Of a stretch of DNA of 64,000 nucleotides, positions 25,661 through 34,306 are shown piece by piece. The translations under genes and the position numbers were made by a program. Numbering within the stretch: the stretch's first letter is position 1; each line of letters begins with the position of its first letter. The notes under the pieces are model-generated. The model searched no databases and was not told where the DNA came from. It saw nothing but the letters and a program-made list of their open reading frames with translations. Where the stretch lies: contig NZ_JASDCF010000001.1 of the NCBI RefSeq assembly GCF_030408035.1, positions 434,001 through 498,000 of the forward strand, in the 5' to 3' direction. This DNA is from Psychrobacter sp. APC 3426. GTDB taxonomy: Bacteria; Pseudomonadota; Gammaproteobacteria; Pseudomonadales; Moraxellaceae.

Positions 25661-26785
25661 ATGGATTTATCATCGTTAGGTATGAAGGCCATCAAAGAGT
25701 TCGATGACATTCGTCAAAGCCCATTACCTCAAGAGCGTCTAAAAGCGGCGCGCAAACAAGCAAGCGCCTTCAGAGAACGCTTTATGGACGAGCCGCCTGT
25801 ACAGTTTTACCAAAGTGCAGATATGGTGCGCGTGCCCTACCCAACGTGGTACGCTTATAGTGGCGTCTATACGCAAAGTACCTATAAATTTCCTTATATC
25901 CACATTCTCAATCGCATTTTTATCATCCAATACCATGATTATTTGGGTGAATTAAAAACCTTGCTGTTCTCTCCCTCTGATATCGAAGCAGACCGAGAAA
26001 CACCTTTTTTTAAACGCTTAACGGATAAGATGCCTAACTGGTCGCCTCTTGAAAATGTAGTCGCCCCCATCATTCGTGATGTGGCTGGCGCATTAGCCGA
26101 AGTTGGATTGGCGCCAGAAGATGTTGACTATATCAGCTACGACCATCTACATACCCAAGATATACGCCGCTGGCTTGGCACTAAAAATACAGGCGGTAAA
26201 GATACCGCTGCCTACTTTCCTAATGCCAAAATCTTGGTTCATGAACAAGAATGGTTAAGCACCACTGCTCTACTGCCCGTTCAAGCGGATTGGTATTGCC
26301 CCAACGGAATTGAAGGTGTCGACCCTGGAAAAGTGATTAAATTTACTGGCAGTATCCAGTTAGGCGAAGGTTTGGCACTGGTACATACCCCAGGTCATAC
26401 CGAGGGCAACCACTCACTAGTCGCGCGCGTACCAGATGGCATACGGGTCACTTCAGAGAATGGCGTGGGCGCAGATGCTTATGCACCGATGAATTCGAAA
26501 GTAAACGCAATCCGCCGCTATGCCAAAGACACAGGTATGGAAGTTATCCTAAACGGCAACACACTAGAAGGCAGCAATGAGCAATATATCTCGATGGTCG
26601 TTGAAAAAACCATCGCCGGCCCTTCTAAAAATCCTGATTTTCCTAACTGTGCCTCAAGCAGTGAAGCAACCCCTTACTGGTTAATTCCTGGTCATAAAGT
26701 CAGCCATCTCATCGGTGAAGCCAAGTTTGGCAGCTTACAGAAAAAATCGGCAAAAAGCCGCTCATTGCAGAAGGAAGGTGCCTAA
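25661..26785 (+). CDS. MBL-fold metallo-hydrolase, coupled to an SDR
   Basis: 374 aa, cytoplasmic. The zinc-binding pattern DHLHTQD (HxHxxD) is at about residues 161-167 and HTPGHTEGNHS at about 245. About 100 N-terminal residues precede the metallo-beta-lactamase fold and end with a long insert rich in aromatic residues. The substrate is unknown; relatives are often annotated simply as MBL-fold hydrolases. The stop codon overlaps the next ATG by one base (TAATG), so it is translationally coupled to the following dehydrogenase. A shared catabolic route for an ester or lactone is an inference. Confidence 0.8.
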   Translation: MDLSSLGMKAIKEFDDIRQSPLPQERLKAARKQASAFRERFMDEPPVQFYQSADMVRVPYPTWYAYSGVYTQSTYKFPYIHILNRIFIIQYHDYLGELKTLLFSPSDIEADRETPFFKRLTDKMPNWSPLENVVAPIIRDVAGALAEVGLAPEDVDYISYDHLHTQDIRRWLGTKNTGGKDTAAYFPNAKILVHEQEWLSTTALLPVQADWYCPNGIEGVDPGKVIKFTGSIQLGEGLALVHTPGHTEGNHSLVARVPDGIRVTSENGVGADAYAPMNSKVNAIRRYAKDTGMEVILNGNTLEGSNEQYISMVVEKTIAGPSKNPDFPNCASSSEATPYWLIPGHKVSHLIGEAKFGSLQKKSAKSRSLQKEGA

Positions 26786-27588
26786 TGGATTATTTTAGCA
26801 ATAAGACGGTTTACATCACTGGCGCAGCTTCTGGCATCGGGTTTGAAACTGCCAAGCAGCTCATCAAACAAGGTTCAAACCTGGTACTGTTTGATGTGCA
26901 ATCGCTTGCTGAGGTGCTATCAACCTTGCAAGATATGAATAAAAATGACGCTTCAATTGCAACCTATCAGTTAGATGTGACCGATGCTGATATGACCAGC
27001 CAGCAGATGGCGACAGCTGCTGAAAGTCTATCGCCTGACATCTTGATGCATTTTGTAGGAATTACAGGACCTTGGACATTCGATGATATGAGCCAAGAGC
27101 AGTTTGAGCGTGTTATGAATATCAATTTATTCGGCACTCGCAACGTATTGGCCGCCGTACGTCCGTTTTTATCACGTGGCGATCAGGTCATGGTCACCGC
27201 TTCCATGGCCTCTTTTACAGGCAGTTATGGTTACAGCTCTTATAGTGCGTCGAAGTTTGCCATCTGGGGCATGATGCAGTCGATAAGCTTTGAATGGAAA
27301 CCATTGGGTATCGATATCACTGTCTTTGCGCCGCCGCCGATAGATACCCCCCTGACACAAGCTGAGGTCGGTGTCATGGCAGATGCAGGCATCGGTATGA
27401 AAAAGCTAGCAGGCGAGCTCAAAATTGAAGATGCGGTTAAATCCATGCTAAAAGGCGTGGAAAACCGAGAGTTCCTAGTGGTACCAGGCGTAATGGCAAA
27501 TTTAATTAGATTACAGCTGCGTTTTTTCCCCGTCAGTTGGGTCAATTGGATAGGCAATAAGACTGTAGCACTATCCATGAAGAAGTAA
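26785..27588 (+). CDS. Short-chain dehydrogenase/reductase (coupled to the MBL gene)
   Basis: 267 aa, classical SDR. The cofactor motif is TGAASGIGFETAKQL (TGxxxGIG), then an aspartate at the end of strand 2 (LVLFDVQ) that suggests NAD preference. The catalytic Ser and Tyr-x-x-x-Lys are in VTASMASFTGSYGYSSYSAS and the following K. The usual NAG motif reads VGITG here (HFVGITGPW), a departure. The C-terminal VMANLIRLQLRFFP is hydrophobic and could touch the membrane. It overlaps the MBL stop by one base and ends before a terminator. Confidence 0.87.
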   Translation: MDYFSNKTVYITGAASGIGFETAKQLIKQGSNLVLFDVQSLAEVLSTLQDMNKNDASIATYQLDVTDADMTSQQMATAAESLSPDILMHFVGITGPWTFDDMSQEQFERVMNINLFGTRNVLAAVRPFLSRGDQVMVTASMASFTGSYGYSSYSASKFAIWGMMQSISFEWKPLGIDITVFAPPPIDTPLTQAEVGVMADAGIGMKKLAGELKIEDAVKSMLKGVENREFLVVPGVMANLIRLQLRFFPVSWVNWIGNKTVALSMKK

Positions 27589-27621
27589 TTTGCCAATAAA
27601 CTTGTTTGCTGGTCATTGTAT

Positions 27622-27657
27622 AGAAAAAAGCCAAGCATATTGCTCGGCTTTTTTTGT
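27622..27657 (+). terminator. Terminator of the MBL-SDR operon
   Basis: Stem AGCC-AGCA/TGCT-GGCT with one mismatch inside and flanking A and T runs; centred on 27639. It may also serve the convergent gene. Confidence 0.7.
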
Positions 27658-27754
27658 GAGAATATTCTTATAATAGAAAACCATTAGCTAGTCAAAGGTC
27701 AGATGATGGTTTGATTTTAATACTTTGAACTTCACTACTTTTATCTGATTAATA

Positions 27755-28552
27755 TTAATCTAAAGTTTGCACACCGCCGCCATTTACAAACAACGTTTGA
27801 CCACTCACCCAATTCGATACTGGCGAGGCGAAATACAACATTGCACCAGCGATATCATCGGCTTCACCTAAACGCTTAATAGGCGTATGTGCTAGCATCT
27901 TCTCTTCAATCTCAAGCGTCAATACACTCTCTAGCGCAGCCGTGCGCGTTGCGCCAGGACCAACTGCATTGATACGTACTTCAGGGCCAAAGTCATGTGC
28001 CAAGTTTGCCACCATGTGATTAACAGCTGCTTTTGATCCTGCATAACCACTCATATTTGGGCTTTTATTAATACTCGACATGGAAGTGGTAAACACAATG
28101 GAGCCATAACCTGACTCTTTCATGTATGGCACGCACAACTGACAAAGACGCCAGCCACTAAAAACGTTCAATTCAAAATCACGGCGGATATCGTCAACTG
28201 ATATCTTCGAAGGGTTTTCACGACCACCGCCCCCGCCGCCAGCATTATTAATCAATATGTTGATAGTGCCGAATTCAGCAACCACCTTTTCTACCATGCC
28301 GACTAGGTCGTCATCTTTTAAAATATTACACTCAACCGCTAGTGCCTGCACACCATGTTTTTTGATATCTTTAACGGCTGTCTCAGCATCCTCTAGTTTT
28401 AGATCAGCAATGACGATGTTTGCGCCCGCTTGTGCTAGGCGCAGTGCTGTTGCTTTACCAATACCATTGGCACCACCCGTCACGACCGCTACTTTGCCAG
28501 ACAAATCAAACAACTCATTAAATGCTTTAGGTTTAAATTCAGGCATACTCAT
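27755..28552 (-). CDS. SDR family oxidoreductase (3-oxoacyl-reductase/hydroxysteroid type)
   Basis: 265 aa, classical SDR. TGGANGIGKATALRLAQAG binds the cofactor, with an Asp in IADLKLED typical of NAD-dependent members, and NNAGGGGGG is followed by the YAGSKAA catalytic Tyr-Lys and a Ser in FTTSMSSI. The C-terminal SPVSNWVSGQTLFVNGGG is the family's substrate-loop end. It most resembles 7-alpha-hydroxysteroid dehydrogenase and FabG-like enzymes, so an alcohol-to-ketone role is likely. It converges on the MBL-SDR operon and may belong to the same pathway. Substrate unknown. Confidence 0.85.
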   Translation of the reverse strand: MSMPEFKPKAFNELFDLSGKVAVVTGGANGIGKATALRLAQAGANIVIADLKLEDAETAVKDIKKHGVQALAVECNILKDDDLVGMVEKVVAEFGTINILINNAGGGGGGRENPSKISVDDIRRDFELNVFSGWRLCQLCVPYMKESGYGSIVFTTSMSSINKSPNMSGYAGSKAAVNHMVANLAHDFGPEVRINAVGPGATRTAALESVLTLEIEEKMLAHTPIKRLGEADDIAGAMLYFASPVSNWVSGQTLFVNGGGVQTLD

Positions 28553-28761
28553 TCCTTATAATAGTTATTTATACTCGCTATAAACCGTTCGTCGATTCTA
28601 TATCAACAGTTTAATAAGTATGCGTGGTTTGGCGTATTTTGATGTGACAAATTGACCGTCATTTGTAATCGCTAATTTACAACCAGTGCAGTCATTATAA
28701 GGACATCGCCTTGTTCCAACAGCTAAGAATGTTATAAATTAGCGTTATAAATTTTAGGCAT

Positions 28762-28791
28762 AAAAAAAGCCCCACAATGAAGTGAGGCTTT
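28762..28791 (-). terminator. tRNA-Gly terminator
   Basis: On the minus strand, AAAGCCTCAC pairs with GTGGGGCTTT, then a T7 run. It lies 22 bases past the tRNA CCA end. Confidence 0.85.
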
Positions 28792-28813
28792 AGTGCTCTT
28801 AGAGAGCCATATT

Positions 28814-28888
28814 TGGAGCGGGAAAAGAGATTCGAACTCTCGACCCCAACCTTGGCAAGGTTATGCTCTACCACTGAGCTATTCCCGC
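28814..28888 (-). tRNA. tRNA-Gly(GCC)
   Basis: 75 nt including an encoded CCA end. The acceptor GCGGGAA pairs with TTCCCGC. The D arm is GCTC-AGTGGTA-GAGC, the anticodon loop TTGCCAA has anticodon GCC, and the T arm contains GAGAGTTCGAATCTC. It has its own promoter upstream and a terminator downstream, so it is a single-gene tRNA transcript. The overlapping ORF on this strand is spurious. Confidence 0.97.
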
Positions 28889-29641
28889 TAAATATCAAAT
28901 CGCAATGTTGTTAACAACTACTACGTCTCGATAGGCTGGCTATTTTAGCAAATATTCTGCGTGTGTCAATATCTTTTTTCACATTTATTGCCAAATTATT
29001 TGTATTATCCCTCTAAATACTGCGAGTATGAGTATAAGCGATTGATTTGACAACAACTATTACTGTTAAAAACCTGCTAACTATTTATAGTAAAATTCAG
29101 ATTTTAAGACTGCTGTTACCTTTAAGCAGTCAGTACATCAATATTTGGAGCCAATCATTCAGGTTTAATGATGACTAAGTCATGACTCAACGACTCTTTA
29201 ATAGCACAACCACTAGCGAACGTCATATTTATGCATAATATTCGCTAGATAAACGTCACTTTATGCTGAGTTCAAACTGCTCACTTACAATCATAGGGTG
29301 TATTGTTACTTTTTCTACCTTTGTTTTGACGTGGTAACATTATTATACTTATGCCTAATAATAGTTCGAGTAGAATTCTATTTATTGGTTACAGCTGAAT
29401 ATTTTGGTACAACTTATTTGAAGGAACTGGGTAGTTATAACCGATGAAATAGTAGATATACAGGTAACATAAAAACATAAATAACGACTCACCCTGTTCT
29501 CTATCATGTGTCGGCTACTTTTTTAAATGGACACATTATAAGTGGATTTTTTATAAGCCACTTACCTTTGAGATAATTACGGCTATAAACCACCAATTTG
29601 TTCAACTTCACTTTTTATCATTTACAGCGAGGATGTTTATT
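28889..29641. other. Long intergenic region between tRNA-Gly and the M48 peptidase gene
   Basis: 753 bp. The first 80 bp carry the tRNA promoter. The remainder is AT-rich, with no ORF that reads as protein and no strong structure, and it ends with the leader of the lipoprotein protease gene. Confidence 0.4.
28942..28969 (-). promoter_or_regulatory. Sigma-70 promoter of tRNA-Gly
   Basis: On the minus strand the consensus -35 TTGACA (28964-28969) is followed after 16 bp by -10 TAAAAT (28942-28947). Transcription would start about 45 bases before the tRNA. Confidence 0.75.
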
Positions 29642-30454
29642 ATGAAAAAATTACTGACCACTACCGTGATGGCTGCTTCATTGTCGGCACTTGCATTGAC
29701 TGGCTGCACAAGCACTACGAGTACTGGCGCCGTTGGTGTTGACCGTCAGCAGCTATTACTGGTATCAAACGAGCAAGTATTACAACTGTCAGCGCAAAGT
29801 TATGCGAAGACAATGCAAGAAGCAAAAGCTCGCGGATTGCTTGATACCAATAAAGCCCAGCTTAATCGCTTAAAAAACATCTCCAATCGCTTAATCGGTC
29901 AAGTGGGCGTCTATCGTCCAGATGCTGCGAAGTGGCAATGGGAAGTACATACCATCAAGTCCGACCAGCTGAACGCTTTTGTCATGCCAGGCGGTAAGAT
30001 TATGTTTTACTCAGGCATTATCGATCGCTTGAACCTAACCGACGATGAGATTGCTGCCATTATGGGTCATGAGATGTCACACGCGCTGCGCGAGCATTCA
30101 CGTGAACGCATCTCACGTGAATACGCGACCCAAACGGGTATCGGTGTGGCAGCTAGTATCTTCGGTCTATCACAAGGTCAGGCGCAGCTAGCAAACATGG
30201 CTGGTGACTTAGGTCTAAGTCGTCCGCACAGTCGTACACAAGAAGCGGAAGCCGATCAAATTGGTCTTGAGCTGATGGCACGCGCAGGCTACAACCCACA
30301 AGCCTCTATTAGCTTGTGGCAAAAAATGCAACGCGCCAGCCAAGGTGAGCCACCACAGTTCTTAAGTACTCACCCAACCAGTAGCAATCGTATCGCTGAG
30401 TTGCAGGCATTGATGCCTAAAGTAATGCCGCTATATCAAAAGTCACGTCGTTAA
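29642..30454 (+). CDS. M48 family metallopeptidase lipoprotein (LoiP-like)
   Basis: 270 aa, an outer- or inner-membrane-anchored zinc protease. The signal sequence ends in the lipobox LALTGC (Cys at about residue 23). The zinc motif MGHEMSHALREH (HExxH) is followed by the third ligand in EAEADQIGLELMARAGY, and the C-terminal LSTHPTSSNRI is the usual M48 substrate-facing motif. It resembles E. coli LoiP/YggG and BepA-type envelope quality-control proteases, without TPR repeats. The ATG at 29642 was chosen because the lipoprotein signal then begins MKKLL. It is monocistronic. Confidence 0.9.
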   Translation: MKKLLTTTVMAASLSALALTGCTSTTSTGAVGVDRQQLLLVSNEQVLQLSAQSYAKTMQEAKARGLLDTNKAQLNRLKNISNRLIGQVGVYRPDAAKWQWEVHTIKSDQLNAFVMPGGKIMFYSGIIDRLNLTDDEIAAIMGHEMSHALREHSRERISREYATQTGIGVAASIFGLSQGQAQLANMAGDLGLSRPHSRTQEAEADQIGLELMARAGYNPQASISLWQKMQRASQGEPPQFLSTHPTSSNRIAELQALMPKVMPLYQKSRR

Positions 30455-30500
30455 ACAGGTGTTTTTGAACGTTGTCTTTTGAATAGGCCTTATGAAATAT

Positions 30501-30540
30501 AAAGCAGAGTGCAAACCAAGTGTTGCGCTCTGCTTTTTTT
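30501..30540 (+). terminator. Terminator of the M48 peptidase gene
   Basis: Stem AGCAGAGTGCAA (30503-30514) with TTGCGCTCTGCT (30523-30534), one wobble, then a T7 run. Confidence 0.85.
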
Positions 30541-30542
30541 AT

Positions 30543-30585
30543 TCTCAGTGTAAAAGCCTCTGGTCAATAGACTTTTACACTGAGA
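30543..30585. repeat. Perfect 14-bp inverted repeat after the M48 terminator
   Basis: TCTCAGTGTAAAAG (30543-30556) and CTTTTACACTGAGA (30572-30585) pair perfectly around a 15-base loop. It has no T run, so it is not a second terminator. It may be an RNA structure or a protein site. Confidence 0.55.
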
Positions 30586-30736
30586 AATGATCGCATTTAT
30601 AAGTTATAGCCGTTAGAAATTGTGTGCTTCAGAAGCGGTATTTCTTAGTAAACATATCTAGTTTAATAGCGCTCTGTACTGCTAGCAGCGTCTGCTATAA
30701 TGAGTACCATATATTATTTCTGATTAAAGGATTGTT

Positions 30737-31057
30737 ATGAGTACCACACCTACTGCTGATGCTCTGAACGCTGAGCTACAGGCTTTACAACCGCAGCATA
30801 TCGAACTGATTAATGAATCAATGAATCATGCAGGTTATTTTGAAGGTAAAGAGAGCCACTTTAAACTGACCATCGTGAGTGATGCCTTTGAAGGCAAGCG
30901 CTTGGTTGGACGCCATCAAGTAATATATGGGCTGGTTACACCGCTACTGACCTCACAAGGCGGTCAAGTGCATGCTCTGGCTATTCATGCCTATACACCA
31001 ATAGAGTGGCAAGGTCAAAGCCCTGATAGCCCCTTATGTGCTGGACAAAACAAGTAA
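30737..31057 (+). CDS. bolA: BolA family protein
   Basis: 106 aa, a BolA-type protein. The core ELINESMNHAGYFEGKESHF and VVSDAFEGKRLVGRHQVIYG carry the BolA helix-loop and the conserved His of RHQ that ligates an iron-sulfur cluster with monothiol glutaredoxins. The C-terminal QVHALAIHAYTPIEW is typical. BolA proteins act with Grx4 in iron-sulfur signalling and in E. coli as a morphology-linked regulator. AAAGGAT lies just before the ATG. The SirB2-like gene 72 bases downstream is likely cotranscribed. Confidence 0.93.
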   Translation: MSTTPTADALNAELQALQPQHIELINESMNHAGYFEGKESHFKLTIVSDAFEGKRLVGRHQVIYGLVTPLLTSQGGQVHALAIHAYTPIEWQGQSPDSPLCAGQNK

Positions 31058-31129
31058 TCAGCAATCTCAATAATAATTAGACGAAATAAATACGCTTTAT
31101 GGCTATAACTTTAGAGGGAACGATATTCA

Positions 31130-31489
31130 ATGAAACATTTACATATGCTGATGGCAGTGCTAACCATTGTACTGTTTTTATATCAAAGCTATCTGGTATT
31201 AAGTGCCAATAGAAGAGCGCCACGTGCAGTAAAGATAGCCACACATGTTATATACGCCTTGGTCATTGTATCAGGGGCAATCATGCTGATGCAGCTGATG
31301 AGTGCAAACGCCCCTGTGCAGTGGGTATTTGCCAAAATAATCCTACTGGTTGCTGCTATCAGCTCTAGTATAAAAGCCTTTAATAACCATGCAACGCTTG
31401 TCCAGAGAAAGGCCGGTGTTCTTATCGCGGCGATTGCATACATTGGTATCGTAATACTCGCCTTTGCCAAGCCTGCAAACTTATTCTGA
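31130..31489 (+). CDS. SirB2-like membrane protein
   Basis: 119 aa with four hydrophobic helices (MLMAVLTIVLFLYQSYLVL, ALVIVSGAIMLMQLM, VFAKIILLVAAISS, AGVLIAAIAYIGIVILAF). The opening MKHLHM and the VFAKIILL segment match my memory of SirB2-family proteins, whose function is unknown. It follows bolA on the same strand and is probably in its transcript. No charged active-site motif is visible. Confidence 0.65.
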   Translation: MKHLHMLMAVLTIVLFLYQSYLVLSANRRAPRAVKIATHVIYALVIVSGAIMLMQLMSANAPVQWVFAKIILLVAAISSSIKAFNNHATLVQRKAGVLIAAIAYIGIVILAFAKPANLF

Positions 31490-31692
31490 TAGACATTTAA
31501 CGTTGACTGAAGACTAAGTAAATGTCAGCCAGTTATTGATTAATACTCAATAACCAACATATTTTTCAATATCTTAATATTATCGTTTTTGCTATCTTAA
31601 ATCGTACAGTACTTAAAGTGATAATCATTGAAAGTATGTCTATTAAGAGTACAATAACTGCAAATACAATCACTTAGCCTTATGGAGCCACT

Positions 31693-32094
31693 ATGAAAAC
31701 TCTTACTGCAGCGACACTACTAGCATCAGCTGGCATTTTTGGTCTCTCAGGCTGCGCCTCTACCGGCAATATCACGCCGCAGTATGTACCGCCAAGCACC
31801 TATCAGAACTATGACTGCCAAGCTCTCAGCCAAGAATACACTCGTGTAAACCGTTATGTTGAAGCGGCTCGTAATCAACAATCATCTTTGTCTGCTTCAG
31901 GTGTGGGTGTTGGCATTTCTGCTGGACGCTGGGGCATCTCTCCTAATATCAGCTTTGGGGTTGGCAAAAGCAACAATACCAAAGCCCGTGACGCGAAATT
32001 ATCACGGCTTTACGGCGAGCGTGACGCGATTGTTCAATCTGCCCGTATCCAACGCTGTAGCTTCGTCAATGGCGTGAAGATTTATGGTGAATAA
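31693..32094 (+). CDS. Small lipoprotein of unknown function
   Basis: 133 aa with a lipoprotein signal (basic start, LLASAGIFGLSGC; Cys at about residue 21). The mature region has NYDCQALSQEYTRVNRYVEAARNQQSS, then a glycine-rich stretch, then ARDAKLSRLYGERDAIVQSARIQRCSF. Two more cysteines (DC and RCSF) could form a disulfide. It resembles small lipoproteins with a DCxxL motif in Acinetobacter and Vibrio; no function is assigned. A weak partial Fur-like sequence (TGATAATCATT at 31619-31629) precedes it, listed under rejected items. Confidence 0.75.
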   Translation: MKTLTAATLLASAGIFGLSGCASTGNITPQYVPPSTYQNYDCQALSQEYTRVNRYVEAARNQQSSLSASGVGVGISAGRWGISPNISFGVGKSNNTKARDAKLSRLYGERDAIVQSARIQRCSFVNGVKIYGE

Positions 32095-32140
32095 GATTAA
32101 GTAAGAAGCTACTTTAATTATCAAAGTATTATCGACACCC

Positions 32141-32178
32141 AAAAAAAGCCAATACGCGATTAACGTATTGGCTTTTTG
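32141..32178. terminator. Bidirectional terminator between lipoprotein gene and trxC
   Basis: Perfect 14-bp stem AAAAAGCCAATACG (32143-32156) with CGTATTGGCTTTTT (32164-32177) flanked by A and T runs. Confidence 0.85.
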
Positions 32179-32214
32179 TTATCTAATCATAATGAGCAAT
32201 AGCTCAATCTGACA

Positions 32215-32652
32215 TTAAGAATTTAAGCTTTGCACCCACTGAACGATTTGATGGCTTGGTAATGCGCCTGACTGACGCGCGATTTCTTTACCATTTTTAA
32301 AAGCCACCATCGTCGGCAAGCTGCGAATATTGTAAGGTGCTGCCGCTTGCTCATATTTGTCAGTCTGTAATTTGGCAAACACGACTTGCGGCAACTGGCT
32401 AGCAGCGGTCTTAAACTCTGGCGCCATCATAATACAAGGCTGACACCAGCTCGCCCAAAAATCAACGATGGTTAGTACGTCGTTTTTTTGAATGACTTTA
32501 CTGGCTGTTTGCGTGGTTAGCTCATGAGGATTAGCAGTCAATAACGGCTGACTACATTTACCGCATTTTGGTGCAGCACTCAGTCTTTCAGCTGGCACGC
32601 GATTGGTCGCTTGGCAATGCGGACATACCAGATGAGAGTTTTGCTCACTCAT
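32215..32652 (-). CDS. trxC: Thioredoxin 2
   Basis: 145 aa. An N-terminal zinc-binding module (VCPHCQATNRVPAERL, CGKCSQPLL, two CxxC pairs) precedes a thioredoxin fold with IVDFWASWCQPCIMMAPEF and the conserved cis-proline in SLPTMVAFKNG. The active site reads WCQPC instead of the usual WCGPC, which should change its redox potential. The ATG at 32652 is preferred over a TTG at 32670. TrxC is typically induced by oxidative or sulfide stress, and it sits at the end of the sulfide/persulfide module. Confidence 0.92.
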   Translation of the reverse strand: MSEQNSHLVCPHCQATNRVPAERLSAAPKCGKCSQPLLTANPHELTTQTASKVIQKNDVLTIVDFWASWCQPCIMMAPEFKTAASQLPQVVFAKLQTDKYEQAAAPYNIRSLPTMVAFKNGKEIARQSGALPSHQIVQWVQSLNS

Positions 32653-32762
32653 TATAGAATTCCTATCCAAAAGGACACTCGTTAATAGCAGTGTCTATAC
32701 GTATACTTGTTTATTACTTGCTCATTTTATGTTTCTTCATTTGTTTATGATGCAGTAGCCGT

Positions 32763-32945
32763 TTAACGCTTGCAAGTGTTCATGCCAAGCATTTTATACA
32801 AGGGGCAAAAGCGAAACAACCCTGTCAATAGAGGTATCAAACCAACCACACCCCACCAGCTGCCATAATACATACCTAGGGCGATAATTACGATACCAGC
32901 CATAACACGTAGTAATCTTTCAGTACTTCCGATATTTGTTTTCAT
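32763..32945 (-). CDS. DUF2892 (YgaP-type) membrane protein
   Basis: 60 aa with the pattern NIGSTERLLRVMAGIVIIAL, a short linker, then LTGLFRFCPLYKMLGMNTC. This is the two-helix DUF2892 motif found alone or fused to rhodanese domains, as in YgaP. It commonly neighbours persulfide dioxygenase and SulP genes, as here. The cysteines of RFCPLY and NTC may bind or relay sulfane sulfur (inference). Confidence 0.85.
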   Translation of the reverse strand: MKTNIGSTERLLRVMAGIVIIALGMYYGSWWGVVGLIPLLTGLFRFCPLYKMLGMNTCKR

Positions 32946-33111
32946 GGTTAGCTCCTTAAGCGCTATCGCTTAATAGTAGATAAACGAGCTAGTCAGGTAG
33001 TTACCGTACAGACTAGCATTTTTATAGATTGTGCTCATACTGTCCTTGCGTAATGCTGTAACTAATTCCAGCTGCTACTTACTCTAGCTTTCACTTTTTC
33101 CAGTTGCTGTC

Positions 33112-33993
33112 TCAACGGACGCCGTATCCAAGTGCGTTAATTGGTACTTTCAGATAACGAATACCGTTGTCTTCTGGCTGTGGAAAGTGACCAGCATCGA
33201 TATTGACTTGGACTGATGGAATAATTAGGCGCGGCATCTGAAGCGTGGCATCACGACGTTCACGCATTTGCACAAACTCTGCTTCATTGATACCGTCTTT
33301 CACATGGATATTGCCCATCTTTTGTGCCGCAACCGTAGTCGTCGGGCAATGCTTACGACCCTTACTCGGATAGTCATGACACAGATACATGATCGTATCC
33401 TCAGGGAGCGCCAACAGTTTTTGGATTGAGTGATACAGTGTTTTGGCATCACCACCTGGGAAGTCACAACGCGCTGTACCCACATCAGGTGCAAACAATG
33501 TATCTCCAACGAAGACGACTGTTTTTTCTTCATCAGCAGCGATATAAGCCATGTCCGCACGCGTATGACCCGGCACATACATCGCAGTAATGGTAATACT
33601 ACCAAGCGCTAATGTCTCACCGTCATCTGTCAAAATATCAAACTGACTGGCATCAGTGCGAAAACTGGTATTGAAGTTAAAAATCTGCTTAAATATTTTT
33701 TGTACTTCGGTGATATGCTGACCGATGACTAATTGTCCACCAAGTGTTTCTTTGGCATGGATAGCAGCCGATAAATGATCCGCATGCGCATGGGTCTCGA
33801 TGATATAGACCAGCTCCCAACCATGCTCACGTACAAACTCAATGACTTCATCAATGCTGTTGGTACCCGTGCTGCCAGATTTGGAATCAAAATCCAATAC
33901 CGGATCGATAATGGCACACAACTTTTGCTGAACGTCTGCGAGTACGTGCGTATAAGTCTCGGTGTCGCTATGTAAGAAAGAATGAACTTGCAT
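33112..33993 (-). CDS. Persulfide dioxygenase-like MBL-fold protein
   Basis: 293 aa, MBL fold. The metal site is THAHADHLSAAIHAKE (HxHxDH), then VPGHTRADMAYIA, VFVGDTLFAPDVGTARCDFPGG and CHDYPSKGR, the ordered motifs of ETHE1/Blh-type persulfide dioxygenases that oxidise glutathione persulfide to sulfite. The single iron is bound by the histidines and the Asp. The ATG is preceded by AGAGAGG. Divergent from the ArsR regulator gene, which probably represses this gene in the absence of sulfide. The DUF442 partner, fused in Blh proteins of other bacteria, is encoded separately downstream. Confidence 0.9.
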   Translation of the reverse strand: MQVHSFLHSDTETYTHVLADVQQKLCAIIDPVLDFDSKSGSTGTNSIDEVIEFVREHGWELVYIIETHAHADHLSAAIHAKETLGGQLVIGQHITEVQKIFKQIFNFNTSFRTDASQFDILTDDGETLALGSITITAMYVPGHTRADMAYIAADEEKTVVFVGDTLFAPDVGTARCDFPGGDAKTLYHSIQKLLALPEDTIMYLCHDYPSKGRKHCPTTTVAAQKMGNIHVKDGINEAEFVQMRERRDATLQMPRLIIPSVQVNIDAGHFPQPEDNGIRYLKVPINALGYGVR

Positions 33994-34129
33994 GGCTGCC
34001 TCTCTGCTCTTATATGAATGTTTTAATACGGATTTTTTAGTTATATAAATACTTAATTATATGAGCGTTCTATAATCAGAACGTTTTAATCCTTAAATAA
34101 CCCTAAAGTATAATATTCAGTCGTATATA

Positions 34130-34141
34130 ATATTTAAATAT
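34130..34141. promoter_or_regulatory. AT-rich palindrome in the PDO/arsR intergenic region
   Basis: A perfect 12-bp palindrome ATATTTAAATAT lies between the divergent genes. BigR operators are AT-rich palindromes, so this is a candidate site; the match is not specific enough to be sure. Confidence 0.3.
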
Positions 34142-34220
34142 ATTGACGACTTGTCCATGACAACCAATATAGCAACTACCATACAATTTATCAATTTATA
34201 TAATGTAATTAATGATAACT

Positions 34221-34229
34221 TGCTATAAT
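34221..34229 (+). promoter_or_regulatory. Extended -10 promoter of the arsR-type gene
   Basis: TGCTATAAT is a consensus extended -10. No good -35 is present. Transcription would start near 34236, leaving about 70 bases to the CTG start at 34307. Confidence 0.45.
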
Positions 34230-34306
34230 TTACAATATCATTGATAATTAACTATATTTTTAATCATATTTCGAACTCTATCGCCCTATTACATAAGGAG
34301 CTCACT

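Noticed and set aside
28695-28898. 67-aa minus-strand ORF across tRNA-Gly
   Set aside because: It covers the tRNA and its terminator; a well-formed cloverleaf and promoter explain the sequence.
31619-31633. Possible Fur box before the small lipoprotein gene (TGATAATCATTGAAA)
   Set aside because: The left half fits, but the right half has three mismatches of seven. I keep it as a remark, not a feature.
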